The notes beneath the pieces were generated by a model. The model saw only the letters and a list, made by a program, of their open reading frames with translations. It was not told the origin of the DNA and ran no database searches. Shown here piece after piece: positions 46,471-55,460 of a stretch of DNA of 64,000 bases. Source of the DNA: Agrobacterium albertimagni AOL15 (lineage in GTDB: Bacteria > Pseudomonadota > Alphaproteobacteria > Rhizobiales > Rhizobiaceae); assembly GCF_000300855.1 (NCBI RefSeq), contig NZ_ALJF01000010.1, forward strand, positions 124,001-188,000, read 5' to 3'. The translations under genes and the position numbers were made by a program. Position 1 is the stretch's first letter. Every line of letters starts with the position of its first letter.

Positions 46471-46491
46471 TTGAAGTAGAGACTACTTCAA
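46471..46491. promoter_or_regulatory. 21-bp palindromic operator-like site upstream of the CPBP gene
   Basis: TTGAAGTAG-AGA-CTACTTCAA has perfect 9-bp arms and sits 18 bp before the GTG start. It has the size and symmetry of a TetR/MarR-type operator. No such regulator is encoded nearby. Confidence 0.6.
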
Positions 46492-46559
46492 TTCACCCAG
46501 GGAACAAGCGGATCTTCATTGTCTCACGCAAGCCGCGGCGCGTACCGGGGCGGCAGGTC

Positions 46560-46581
46560 CCCGCGTTTTCAACTGCGCGGG
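46560..46581 (-). terminator. Hairpin after the hybrid kinase gene
   Basis: CCCGCG / CGCGGG arms (46560-46565, 46576-46581) with a 10-nt loop lie 28 bp beyond the kinase stop on the minus strand. No T-run follows. Confidence 0.4.
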
Positions 46582-46608
46582 AAGCCGGAGCGCCCAAAGC
46601 AAGATCCG

Positions 46609-49600
46609 TCAGGTCTTGTCCTGCGCCTGTATCAGGACGGTCTTGAGCGCATCGAGCGTGAAGGGTTTGGACAGTTGCAAGGCGTCATCGATGCCCGAGG
46701 TCGTTTGGGCCGTGTTGTCGCCGCTGGCGAATATGATCTTCACATCAGGCCATCGTGCCCGAACGGTCCGTGCCAGCTCCATCCCGGTCATTCCGGGAAG
46801 CCCCACATCGGTCAACAGGATGTCGATGTGTCCTTTCTCCATGATCTTCAGCGCATCTTCGGCAGAACTCGCCTCTTCGACCTCATGTCCGAGCTCGTCC
46901 ACCATGTCCACGTTCGACATCAGAATGAGCGGTTCGTCTTCCACGACGAGGATGCGCGTGCGTGCGTTCTGCATGCTGCTCGGTTCGGGCACCGATGCGG
47001 GAGCGGGCGCCGGTACGGGCGCGGATGGGATGCTTGTCTGCGCCTGCTCGTGACGCTCCAGGCGCTCCACTGCAATACGGTGCTGTTGTGCATTGCCGAG
47101 GACATGACGGACTTTGCGCGCCAAAGCCTCACGCGTGTAGGGCTTCGACAAGAGCTCGACGCCGGCGTCCAGTTTCCCGCCATGCACGATCGAGTTTTCG
47201 GTGTAGCCCGACGTAAAGAGGATCGCCATGTGCGGAAAGAGTGCTTTGGCCTTGCGAGCGAGTTCGGTGCTGCGCATCGGACCCGGCATGACGACGTCGG
47301 TGAACAGGAGATCGATCTGCACGCCGCTGTTGACGATTGCGAATGCCGAATGCGCATCCTGTGCCTTCAGGACGCGATATCCCAGGTCAGCCAGAAGCGC
47401 GACCGAGGTGTCACGAACGCCGTCATCGTCCTCGACGACCAGAACTGTCTCACTTCCACCCTTTACCGGATGCGAGCTGAGATCAGTCAGGCTGTCCTCG
47501 ACCTGCATGGTGCGCGGCATGTAGAGACGCATCGTCGTCCCATGCCCCGGTTCACTGTAGATCTTGAGGTGGCCACCGGACTGTTTGAGGAAGCCGTAGA
47601 CCATCGAGAGCCCAAGACCGCTGCCTTTTCCATCCGATTTCGTCGTGAAGAACGGCTCCAGCACATGCTCGATGATTTCGGACGGGATTCCGGATCCGGT
47701 ATCGGTCACGGCAACCATGACATATTGACCGGGCCGAACGTCTTCATGCATCCGGGCATAGTCGTCGTCCAGGACCGAGTTGGCCGCTTCGATCGTCAGG
47801 CGCCCACGACCATCCATGGCATCGCGCCCATTGATCGCCAGGTTCAGTATGGCGTTTTCGAGCTGGCTGGGATCGATCAGTGTGTTCCACAATCCTCCCG
47901 ACACGACCGTTTCCAGTTCGATCTCTTCGCCAAGAGCACGGCGAAGCATGTCATCCATGTTCTGGATGAGCCTGCGCACGTTGACCACCTTCGGCTCGAG
48001 CGGTTGGCGCCTGCCGAAGGCAAGGAGCTGCGAGGCGAGTTTCGCGCCGCGCGCAACCCCGGACAAAGCATTCTGCAAACGCTGTTCGGCCCGCTCGTTT
48101 CCTTCTATGTCCTTGGAAAGCAGTTGCAGATTGCCACCCACGACCTGGAGAAGATTGTTGAAGTCGTGCGCGACGCCGCCCGTTAGGTTGCCAAGTGCCT
48201 CCATCTTCTGAGCCTGTCTGAGCGCCAGCTGTGCACTCTCGCGTTCGACCGTCTCGCTTTCCAGCTTGAGAAGCGCCGTCCTCAGCTCTGTCGTGCGCTG
48301 TTCCACCCTTAGTTCGAGCGTATGGTTGAGGCTATGCAGTTGCTCCTCCGCACGCCGCTGATGGGTGACATCGAAGCCATCGACAAAAATGCCCGTGACC
48401 TGGTTCGCCTGATCAAAGATCGGTTGATAGATGAGATTGAGGAACCGCTCGTCGGGCTCGGTCGAGCCCTCCCGCTGAAGATTGACCTTCACGTTGCGCC
48501 CGATATACGGCCTTCCTGATTGGAACACGCTGTCCAGCAGTTCGAAGAAACCCTGGCCTTCGACCTCGGGAAGGGCCTCTCGCACGGTCGACCCCACCAG
48601 TTCGCGCTTTCCGACAAGCTGGAGATAGGCGTCGTTGACCAGCTCGAACATATGGTCGGGGCCGCTCAGAATGCACATGAAGCTCGGGGCTTGCTGGAAG
48701 AGAGCCCGCATCCGGTCCCGCTCGGCCGTGCGCAGTTCAACTTCGGAGGAGAGCTGGCGGTTTATCTGCTCCAGGGCCGCGGCCGCCTGATCTCGCAATT
48801 CTGCGGCTTCCGCGAGGGCTGCTGCTCTCCGCCGCTCGGTCTCAAAAGCTTCTGCGCTGGCCAGACGCGATGTGATCTGGCCGGCAATCAGCTTGAAGAA
48901 GTCGAGATATTCGTCACTTACGGCCCGATGGGGATTGAGGCCTGCGATCAATATGCCGGTTGCCTTCCCGCTGCCTTGCCCAGCAAGAGGAATGACTGCC
49001 GCCTGGACAGGCGCATTCTGCCATGCGCCACGAGGGACGTCAGGCGTTCCGGAGAGGTCAATGAGCTCCAGCGCCTGACAGGCGTCGACAGCTTTCAGGT
49101 TCCAGACGCTGTGCATCGTGTCGATGTAAGCCGGGAGCAGGTCATGATCATCGTAAGTGCCCGAGGCCCATTGCCGTCTGGCCCGACCTTCCTCGTCGAA
49201 AAGGTAGAGCGCACTGAATGGCAGGTCATAGAGATTGTCTCTCAGAGCTTGATGGGATGCATCGAGCACTTCCCTCTTGGTGTCTGCGGCTGCCAGTCCC
49301 GAGGCAAGGGTACGCATTGTGCCCATGCGTCGCTCACTGATGACCCGCTCGGTTTCCTCCGTGACGGCACAGAAGACGCCTTCGACCTTCCCGGAGTCAC
49401 CGATCAGAGGGCTGTAAGAGAAGGTATGGTAGGTTTCCTCGGGATATCCGCCTCGCTCCAGGAGAAGAAGCAAAGCCCGGTCCCAGGTCGCCTGGCCGGA
49501 TCCGTAGACCGTCGCAAGACGGTCCTTGATGTCATCCCAGATCTCCGCCCATAGGATATTCGTAGGCACCGCAAGCGCGTTGGGATGCTTGTTGCCAAGA

Positions 49601-49827
49601 GTAGGGCGATAGGCGTCATTGTAGAAGAAGGCGATGTCCGGCCCCCAACCCAGCCACATCTCGAATTTCGAAGTCAAAAGAAGTCGGATGGCGACCTTCA
49701 GCGCTTCAGGCCACCGTTCTGGCGACCCGAGCGACGTCTGCCCCCAATCATGTTGGCGCATCATCTGCGCCATCTCGCTGTCACCGATAAAGATGTCCTG
49801 ATGCAAATTCGGTGTTGCCAGATTCAC
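46609..49827 (-). CDS. Hybrid sensor histidine kinase with two receiver domains
   Basis: About 1072 residues, apparently soluble. The order is: PAS-like N-terminus (about 1-165), GAF (about 170-340), coiled coil, PAS (about 375-500), coiled coil, HisKA with GGVAHDFNNLLQVVGGN, HATPase with DTGSGIP and GKGSGLGLSMVYGF, receiver 1 (VVEDDDGVRD, FTDVVMPG, SKPYT), a Pro/Ala linker, and receiver 2 (VVEDEPLIL, LTDVGLPG, SKPFT). The GTG at 49827 follows GGGGAA at proper spacing and leads into MNLATPNLHQ; upstream in-frame residues look non-coding. Divergent from a PAS-HWE kinase. Confidence 0.88.
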   Translation of the reverse strand: MNLATPNLHQDIFIGDSEMAQMMRQHDWGQTSLGSPERWPEALKVAIRLLLTSKFEMWLGWGPDIAFFYNDAYRPTLGNKHPNALAVPTNILWAEIWDDIKDRLATVYGSGQATWDRALLLLLERGGYPEETYHTFSYSPLIGDSGKVEGVFCAVTEETERVISERRMGTMRTLASGLAAADTKREVLDASHQALRDNLYDLPFSALYLFDEEGRARRQWASGTYDDHDLLPAYIDTMHSVWNLKAVDACQALELIDLSGTPDVPRGAWQNAPVQAAVIPLAGQGSGKATGILIAGLNPHRAVSDEYLDFFKLIAGQITSRLASAEAFETERRRAAALAEAAELRDQAAAALEQINRQLSSEVELRTAERDRMRALFQQAPSFMCILSGPDHMFELVNDAYLQLVGKRELVGSTVREALPEVEGQGFFELLDSVFQSGRPYIGRNVKVNLQREGSTEPDERFLNLIYQPIFDQANQVTGIFVDGFDVTHQRRAEEQLHSLNHTLELRVEQRTTELRTALLKLESETVERESAQLALRQAQKMEALGNLTGGVAHDFNNLLQVVGGNLQLLSKDIEGNERAEQRLQNALSGVARGAKLASQLLAFGRRQPLEPKVVNVRRLIQNMDDMLRRALGEEIELETVVSGGLWNTLIDPSQLENAILNLAINGRDAMDGRGRLTIEAANSVLDDDYARMHEDVRPGQYVMVAVTDTGSGIPSEIIEHVLEPFFTTKSDGKGSGLGLSMVYGFLKQSGGHLKIYSEPGHGTTMRLYMPRTMQVEDSLTDLSSHPVKGGSETVLVVEDDDGVRDTSVALLADLGYRVLKAQDAHSAFAIVNSGVQIDLLFTDVVMPGPMRSTELARKAKALFPHMAILFTSGYTENSIVHGGKLDAGVELLSKPYTREALARKVRHVLGNAQQHRIAVERLERHEQAQTSIPSAPVPAPAPASVPEPSSMQNARTRILVVEDEPLILMSNVDMVDELGHEVEEASSAEDALKIMEKGHIDILLTDVGLPGMTGMELARTVRARWPDVKIIFASGDNTAQTTSGIDDALQLSKPFTLDALKTVLIQAQDKT

Positions 49828-50097
49828 GCCATTTCCCCAAACGCCCGCATTTCGACCGTAATCAACTCTGCCGCGGCAATTTGGTTCCACTGCAGCATGC
49901 AGAATCTTGAAAGGCGTTTTCGGTTGTGGAACTTTTGATTGCACACTGAATTTCTCAAAAACGATCAATGAGTACGCAAATGGGGCACAGGGAGTGCTCA
50001 GACGGTCGATGACCCGACGCGCCCTCATTGCTCCGCCGATCACCGATTGCCTCGGCTGGTCGTCCGGATTTGAAGTTATGCGTCTAAGGGCAAACAG

Positions 50098-51084
50098 ATG
50101 ATGCTAGAGGACCTTTACCGCCTGTTGAGATCAGGACATATCCAGGCCCAGGGTGTCGTGGACACGATGACCCAGCCTATTGTTGTCCTTGATCAGAACC
50201 TGTGCGTTTCCACGGCCAACAACGCTTTCCTCAGGACTTTTCAGGTGGAGAGGGACGATGTTTTCGGCCGCCCGTTTTTTGAGCTGGGAAATGGCCAATG
50301 GGATATTCCCGAACTTCGCGAGCTCATCGCCAACGTCGTGCCCAAGGCACACGCCGTCGTTGGCTATGAGGTGAAACACGAGTTTGCCAATATCGGCGAA
50401 CGGACCTTTCTCGTCGACGCCCGTCGCCTGGTTCATCCCGATGACAACAGCACCAGCATGCTCGTTCTCTTCGATGACGTGACCGAGCGTCAGCGCCGTG
50501 ATCTGGAGAAGGACATGATCCTCTCGGAAACCCGACATCGAATGAGGAACCTCTTTGCGGTCGTTCGTTCCCTGGCCATGCGGATCAAGGTCGATGGCCT
50601 CACCGCCGCCGACTATCGCGACCGATTTCTGAGTAGGCTGCTGGGAACCCTGCGTGCCCAGGAGGTCGCCGCCTCTTCCGAGGCCGTCGACCTGGAAACG
50701 CTGGCCCTGCAGGCGGTAGGCGAGACAGCTGTGGCGCAATTGACCTGTGTTGGCCCGACCGTTGTCGTTGCGGGGTCTCGTATCGTCTCTCTCAGCATGA
50801 TCTTTCACGAGCTTGCGACAAACTCTACGAAATACGGCGCATTGTCCGTGCCTGACGGGAAAGTCTATGCGCACTGGTCCCTGGAGCCTGCGCCCGACGG
50901 GACAAGTCAGGTGCGCTATGAGTGGCGCGAAGAGGGTGGCCCCATGGTTTCACCGCCGCAACATAGGGGGTTCGGCTCGGAGCTAATTGGCCGAATGGCC
51001 GCTCATCTTGGCGGATCGGTGGAACTGTCCTACCATCCGCACGGTTTGGCTGTGGTGTTAGTTTTTCCGAGTGCGTCCGCATGA
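50098..51084 (+). CDS. PAS-domain HWE-family sensor histidine kinase
   Basis: 328 residues. PAS domain about 18-130 (TMTQPIVVLDQNLCVSTANNAF). HWE kinase core: His147 in SETRHRMRNLFAVVRSLAMR, HELATNSTKYGALS (237-250) and the Trp-x-Glu WREEGGP (276-282). HWE kinases are common in alphaproteobacteria and often phosphorylate single-domain receivers. No membrane segment. The downstream receiver gene overlaps by ATGA, so the two form a translationally coupled pair. Confidence 0.93.
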   Translation: MMLEDLYRLLRSGHIQAQGVVDTMTQPIVVLDQNLCVSTANNAFLRTFQVERDDVFGRPFFELGNGQWDIPELRELIANVVPKAHAVVGYEVKHEFANIGERTFLVDARRLVHPDDNSTSMLVLFDDVTERQRRDLEKDMILSETRHRMRNLFAVVRSLAMRIKVDGLTAADYRDRFLSRLLGTLRAQEVAASSEAVDLETLALQAVGETAVAQLTCVGPTVVVAGSRIVSLSMIFHELATNSTKYGALSVPDGKVYAHWSLEPAPDGTSQVRYEWREEGGPMVSPPQHRGFGSELIGRMAAHLGGSVELSYHPHGLAVVLVFPSASA

Positions 51085-51455
51085 CCGACCTAATGATCGA
51101 CAACCCGCCCGCAAAACGCATCCTGGTCGTTGAAGACGAGGTTTGGCTCGCGATCGAGCTGGAGGACGCCCTGCGCGAGGGCGGGTTCGATGTCATCGGT
51201 CCTGCCGCATCGGTGAGGCAAGCCTTGAGCCTGCTGAATGACGAGCGGCCTGACGCCGCTGTCTTGGACGTGACGCTGGGCGGGGAGAAAGTCACGCCCG
51301 TCGCCCTCCTGTTGAAATCGATCGGGATCCCGTTCGTCTTGGCAAGCGCCAGCGACGCCGCCGAGCTTGCACGGCACGACTGCCTTGCCGACGCGAGAAA
51401 CCTCGGAAAGCCCACCGACCTGGTGAAGCTCGTAGAGGTCGTGCGAGGCCTCTGA
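51081..51455 (+). CDS. Single-domain response regulator
   Basis: 124 residues, receiver only: VVEDE (acidic pair), phospho-acceptor Asp in AVLDVTLGG, and Lys in NLGKPTD. The beta-4 region reads IPFVLASASDAAEL, related to the FATGUY-type single-domain regulators of alphaproteobacteria but not an exact match. It overlaps the HWE kinase gene and is its likely target. Confidence 0.92.
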   Translation: MTDLMIDNPPAKRILVVEDEVWLAIELEDALREGGFDVIGPAASVRQALSLLNDERPDAAVLDVTLGGEKVTPVALLLKSIGIPFVLASASDAAELARHDCLADARNLGKPTDLVKLVEVVRGL

Positions 51456-51517
51456 TCGCCATGAGGGACAGCGCCGGAACGGGCAGTGCCGCCGCACGCT
51501 TGCGGCATCTTCGGCTT

Positions 51518-52066
51518 TCAAAACTGTCCGCCGCGCAAGTCGATCAACTCGCCTGTGTCCCGCATGGTGCAGGTCATGTACTGATGCCCGACGGCGGCCT
51601 CGATCAGCCATTCGTGCTTGGCCGGTGAGCGTACCCGTGTGAAATGCACGTGGTTCAAGCCGACGGCGAAGTTGCGCGCGACGATCTCGGCGCAGCCTCG
51701 ATAGGCCATGGGTGGGGCCTTGGCCTCGGCTGCGACGCGTCGATGCGCCATGCTGATCTCCCGTTCGCGGTCGCCCGCCTGATAGCCCTCGGCGTAACTC
51801 GGCGTGCGGTTGCCTTCCCAATAGGGATAGCCATGCAGACCGTCGCGGTAGCCGCGCTCGAATTCGGCAGTCTCCTCGCCACTGCCCGGTTCATAACCAT
51901 TCTGATAGTGGTGCTTGTTGTGGGCGAGGGCCGCAATGCCGAGGATAGCGATCGCGGCTGCGGCTGCTGCCGCCTTGTCCTTGTCGCTCATCCGGGCCGT
52001 AGCCGGCTGTGCGGCTGCCGTCAGGCCGAGAGCCGTGGCGGCGAAAATGGCGATGTAACGCTTCAT
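51518..52066 (-). CDS. Exported hypothetical protein
   Basis: 182 residues. N-terminal signal MKRYIAIFAATALGLTAAAQPATA, then an Ala-rich hydrophobic stretch (AAAAAAAIAILGIAALAHNKHH) that could be a second membrane anchor. A Gly/Tyr-rich part follows (FERGYRDGLHGYPYWEGN, YAEGYQAGDRERE) resembling repeats in other rhizobial surface proteins. Two Cys in the C-terminal half could pair. Function unknown. 52 bp separate it from the M13 peptidase gene upstream. Confidence 0.75.
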   Translation of the reverse strand: MKRYIAIFAATALGLTAAAQPATARMSDKDKAAAAAAAIAILGIAALAHNKHHYQNGYEPGSGEETAEFERGYRDGLHGYPYWEGNRTPSYAEGYQAGDREREISMAHRRVAAEAKAPPMAYRGCAEIVARNFAVGLNHVHFTRVRSPAKHEWLIEAAVGHQYMTCTMRDTGELIDLRGGQF

Positions 52067-52118
52067 GATCGTTCCCTGTCTTGTCGTCATCGTTCCGGCG
52101 CCCGCAAAAACAGGCGTC

Positions 52119-54185
52119 TCACCAGGCCCTCACGCGCTTTTCCGGCGCCAGCCATTCCGGGTCGCCCTCGGTGATGTCGAAGGCGGTGTAGAAGTCGTCC
52201 ACGTGTTTGAGGGCCGCGACCGAGCGATACATGCCAGGCGCATGCTCATCGCTCATGAAGACGCTGCGAATGACCCCGTCGGTTGACTTCATGCCCCAGA
52301 ACTGTGCCCAGGCGAGGAAGCAACGTTGCGCCGGTGAGAAGCCGTCGATCTCGACATTCTCCTCCGGGTTTTCGGCGAGATAGTCCTTGAGCGCTGCATA
52401 GGCGAGCGTGATGCCCCCGACATCGGCCATGTTTTCCGTGACCGTCAGTGCGCCGTTGAGGGTAAGCCCCGGCAGGACTTCATAGGCATTCGCCTGTTCG
52501 ACGAGTTTTTCCGCCTCGCGTGTGAAGGCAGCGGTGTCCTCCGGCGTCCACCAGTCGCGCAGATTGCCCGAAGCATCATACTGCCGTCCGCGACTGTCGA
52601 AGCCATGTGTCATTTCATGACCCAGCACGGCGCCGAGCCGGCAAAAGTAGACCGGTGCATCGAGGTTTGCCTCGAAGGCCGGTGGCTGCAGGATTGCCGC
52701 CGGCACTTCGAAACCGTTGATCGAGGGATCATAGGCGGCATTGACGATGATCGGCAGCGTCGCTTGCACATTGGCAAAGGATTCATGCTCGACCGGTGCG
52801 TCGAATTTGTCGAGCGAGCGCTTCACGTCGAAGGCGATCAGCCGCTGGATATTGCCGATCAGGTCGTCCGGGCGCACCTCGACATTGGACATGTCGATCC
52901 AGGTCTGAGGGTAGCCGACCTCGAAGGTGAGTTTCTCAAGCTTCTCCTTCGCCGCCGCCCGTGTGGCATCCGTCAGCCAGTCCCGGGTCTCGATCCGCGC
53001 CAGGAAGGCGTCCTTGACACGTCCGACCATGTCGGCCGACTTCGCCCGCGTCTCGTCGTCGAAAAACCGCTCGACATAGAGCCGCGAGACGGGGTGGCCG
53101 AGAAACATCTTCAGCTCGTTCTGCACCCGCTCCTCGCGCGGTGGCAGCTTGTCTACGCCGACCAGAATCTTCTGCTGGTCGGCGATCACCGCCTCGAAGC
53201 GGCTGCCGAGATACGGCTTGAAGCGGTTGATCAACTTGACCTTTAGGTAGTCCCGGATCTGCTCGATCGGGCGTTCGCGCAGTACCTTTCCGAGGACAGC
53301 AAGGTAGCGCGGCTCCGACTTGATGATCCGTTCCGGCGGCTTCATGCCGAGACCAGCAAGCAGAGCGGTCAGGTCGAGCTCTGGAATATCCGCCTGCAGG
53401 GCCGCAAAGGTCACCGGCTGATAGGTATTGGCAGGGTTCGTGGCCTCTACTGGTGTCAGCAACCCGCCATGCAGTTCCCGGTCGATATCGGCGACAAGCG
53501 TCGCGACGGCCGTCGCCCGCGCTGGCTCGTAACCGGCCGCCACCAGCATGTCGGTCAGGTTCTTGCGCAAGGCGAGGTCGAGTGCCGAGCCCGCCGGTTC
53601 CTCGTAGAGGTTCTGCTGGCCGAGCACGAGGGACGAGCCGACGAAGTAAAGTGAATTGCGGGTGGAATCGGCCATGTCGGTCGTCGGCACGAAGCCCGCC
53701 AGTGCCAGATCCTCAGCGACCAGAAGATAGTGGCCGAGATAGCTAGCGAGGTCGCCGAGATCGGCGATCGCATCGATCCTCGCCATCTCCGGATCGAGCG
53801 GTGTCATGCCTTTGGCATCGAGTGTCGTGACATCCATGAAGGAGGTGTAGAAGGCCCCCACCTGCTGGATCGGTGTTCCCCTTTCCGCCGTTCCCGATTT
53901 GGCGGCGGCATCGAGCAGCGTTTCCTCCATTTGCGCCGTCAGACGGCGGCCCATGAAATCGAAGGCATCGATCATCGGCCGGTCCGCCGGGCGTTCGACC
54001 CGATCGATCCAGCCGCCGAGTGCAAAGCGGTAGAAATCGTTGCCCGGGTCAGATGTCCTGTCCATGTTTTCAAGCGAAAAGGCCAGCTGATCCGGTCCGA
54101 CCGCAGGCACAGGGGGCCGATCAGTGGCGCAAGCGATCGGAGCCATGGCAAGACACAGAAGAAGACTAGAGGTGAAAGATCGCAC
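52119..54185 (-). CDS. M13-family zinc metallopeptidase (neprilysin/PepO-like)
   Basis: 688 residues with a signal sequence (MRSFTSSLLLCLAMAPIAC; the Cys context is an imperfect lipobox). M13 marks are NDFYRFALGGWIDR near the N-terminus, the zinc site LGHEMTHGFDSRGRQYD (HExxH), ENMADVGGITLAYAAL (third ligand ENxxD) and SDEHAPGMYR near the end. A GTG at 54185 follows AAGGGG. Length agrees with the family (650-700). Probably degrades peptides in the periplasm or at the surface. Confidence 0.94.
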   Translation of the reverse strand: MRSFTSSLLLCLAMAPIACATDRPPVPAVGPDQLAFSLENMDRTSDPGNDFYRFALGGWIDRVERPADRPMIDAFDFMGRRLTAQMEETLLDAAAKSGTAERGTPIQQVGAFYTSFMDVTTLDAKGMTPLDPEMARIDAIADLGDLASYLGHYLLVAEDLALAGFVPTTDMADSTRNSLYFVGSSLVLGQQNLYEEPAGSALDLALRKNLTDMLVAAGYEPARATAVATLVADIDRELHGGLLTPVEATNPANTYQPVTFAALQADIPELDLTALLAGLGMKPPERIIKSEPRYLAVLGKVLRERPIEQIRDYLKVKLINRFKPYLGSRFEAVIADQQKILVGVDKLPPREERVQNELKMFLGHPVSRLYVERFFDDETRAKSADMVGRVKDAFLARIETRDWLTDATRAAAKEKLEKLTFEVGYPQTWIDMSNVEVRPDDLIGNIQRLIAFDVKRSLDKFDAPVEHESFANVQATLPIIVNAAYDPSINGFEVPAAILQPPAFEANLDAPVYFCRLGAVLGHEMTHGFDSRGRQYDASGNLRDWWTPEDTAAFTREAEKLVEQANAYEVLPGLTLNGALTVTENMADVGGITLAYAALKDYLAENPEENVEIDGFSPAQRCFLAWAQFWGMKSTDGVIRSVFMSDEHAPGMYRSVAALKHVDDFYTAFDITEGDPEWLAPEKRVRAW

Positions 54186-54256
54186 GGGAATCCCCTTGGC
54201 TGATTTTCCTGAAACTCAGGGTCGCAAGCAGCGTCTGCTGGCTTGGCTAGAGCGAG

Positions 54257-54595
54257 CTAGAGGCTGCCCTCGTTCGTCATCGACATCACGTTGACCACAG
54301 CGCCGCTGTTCGACACGAGGCAGCGCCACGGCGCTCGTGTCGGTCCAACGCCCACTGTCACCTGCGAATTGGCTTCGGAGAATAGCATCTCCATGATCTG
54401 GACATCGCCATTGTTGGTCGCGTTGGACACGGCAGCGAGACAGGCGCTGCGCGCCGCAGGCGGTACGCTCTCGTCCATCACGGGCTGGGTCGCGGCCGCC
54501 ATCGGTGGCGATTGCGAGGTTCCGTCCGAGGTGCAGCCAGCAAGCAGGCCGATGGCGAGGCACATCATTCCCGTCGTCGTTCCATGCCTTGCCAT
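54257..54595 (-). CDS. Small putative lipoprotein
   Basis: 112 residues. Lipobox LLAGC after a hydrophobic segment (MMCLAIGLLAGC) predicts a lipid-anchored protein. The mature domain has two further Cys (SACLAAV, WRCLVSN) that may form a disulfide, and a VQIMEMLFSEANSQVTVGVG segment. The family is not recognised. Lies between the SH3 protein and the M13 peptidase, all on the minus strand. Confidence 0.78.
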   Translation of the reverse strand: MARHGTTTGMMCLAIGLLAGCTSDGTSQSPPMAAATQPVMDESVPPAARSACLAAVSNATNNGDVQIMEMLFSEANSQVTVGVGPTRAPWRCLVSNSGAVVNVMSMTNEGSL

Positions 54596-54643
54596 GTGTC
54601 TCTCCCTTCTGTTGCCTTGCAGGCTTCCGATCAGAGCCCGGGT

Positions 54644-55342
54644 TCAGTTGCTTGCCTCGATCAGAAACCGACCCGCCGCCCAGCCGGCATTGCTGCCATC
54701 GGGCCGCGAAACGCGGCACCAGCGCGTCTGCCCGGTCATGCGGCAGCCGCCATTGCGCAAGATCTCGCCATTGACGACACGGGTGACGATAGGGCTCTGG
54801 GCGCTGGGGCGCGTGCGGATGTTGAGCGCATCGCCCCGCGCTATGCCGGCCACTTCGAAGAAGTCGGGGCCGCCGGACAGGCCGTCGGCGAAATCGGGCG
54901 AGGGCGGCGTGATCGGCCGGCCACCCGTCACCTCGATGCGAAGCGTAAACCGCGCCTGTTCATTACGACGGGCGGCATTGCGCATCAGGTAGACCTGCAC
55001 GACATAGTCGCCGCTCGTGGGAACGATGATGTCGGCAAAGTCCCCGGAGATCGAACCGTTGAACAGCGCTTCGCCGCCGCTCGGGCCGAGAATGTTGAAA
55101 TAGTTGCTGCTGTTCGAGCTATTCATCGTCACGGCGAGCCGCTGGCTGCCACGGACATTGATGCGATAGCTTGCTCCGTCATAGCCTCGAACCGTGCCAC
55201 GGATGACCGTCGAACTCTGGCTACGACCGAATTCGACACGCACACTGCGCTCTTGTGCAGCCACAGACCCGGCGTCGAAATTGCCGATGACGCCAAGCGT
55301 CATGGCGATCACTCCACACACGAACGCACGCCACAAACGCAT
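54644..55342 (-). CDS. Exported SH3-domain protein
   Basis: 232 residues with a signal peptide (MRLWRAFVCGVIAMTLGVIG...). The middle part (about 35-140) resembles a pre-peptidase-C-terminal-like beta-sandwich (YRINVRGSQRLAVTMNSS, GDYVVQVYLMRN). The C-terminal about 65 residues form a bacterial SH3 fold (ALNIRTRPSAQSPIVTRVVNGE, WCRVSRPDGSNAGWAAGRFL). Such proteins usually contact the cell wall. Function unproven. Confidence 0.82.
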   Translation of the reverse strand: MRLWRAFVCGVIAMTLGVIGNFDAGSVAAQERSVRVEFGRSQSSTVIRGTVRGYDGASYRINVRGSQRLAVTMNSSNSSNYFNILGPSGGEALFNGSISGDFADIIVPTSGDYVVQVYLMRNAARRNEQARFTLRIEVTGGRPITPPSPDFADGLSGGPDFFEVAGIARGDALNIRTRPSAQSPIVTRVVNGEILRNGGCRMTGQTRWCRVSRPDGSNAGWAAGRFLIEASN

Positions 55343-55460
55343 CGGACATCTCCCTCGGGCAAGGCTTTGATCGGCAGCCTCACAACCTGTCGATGTCCTC
55401 AGACTGGCATGCTCACAGAGCCGCGACCAGTGAATTAAATTAGTCTAAAATGAAAATACC

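Noticed and set aside
52070-52100. GGAAC repeats on the minus strand upstream of the exported protein, considered as an EcfG promoter
   Set aside because: No CGTT-type -10 element follows at the proper distance.
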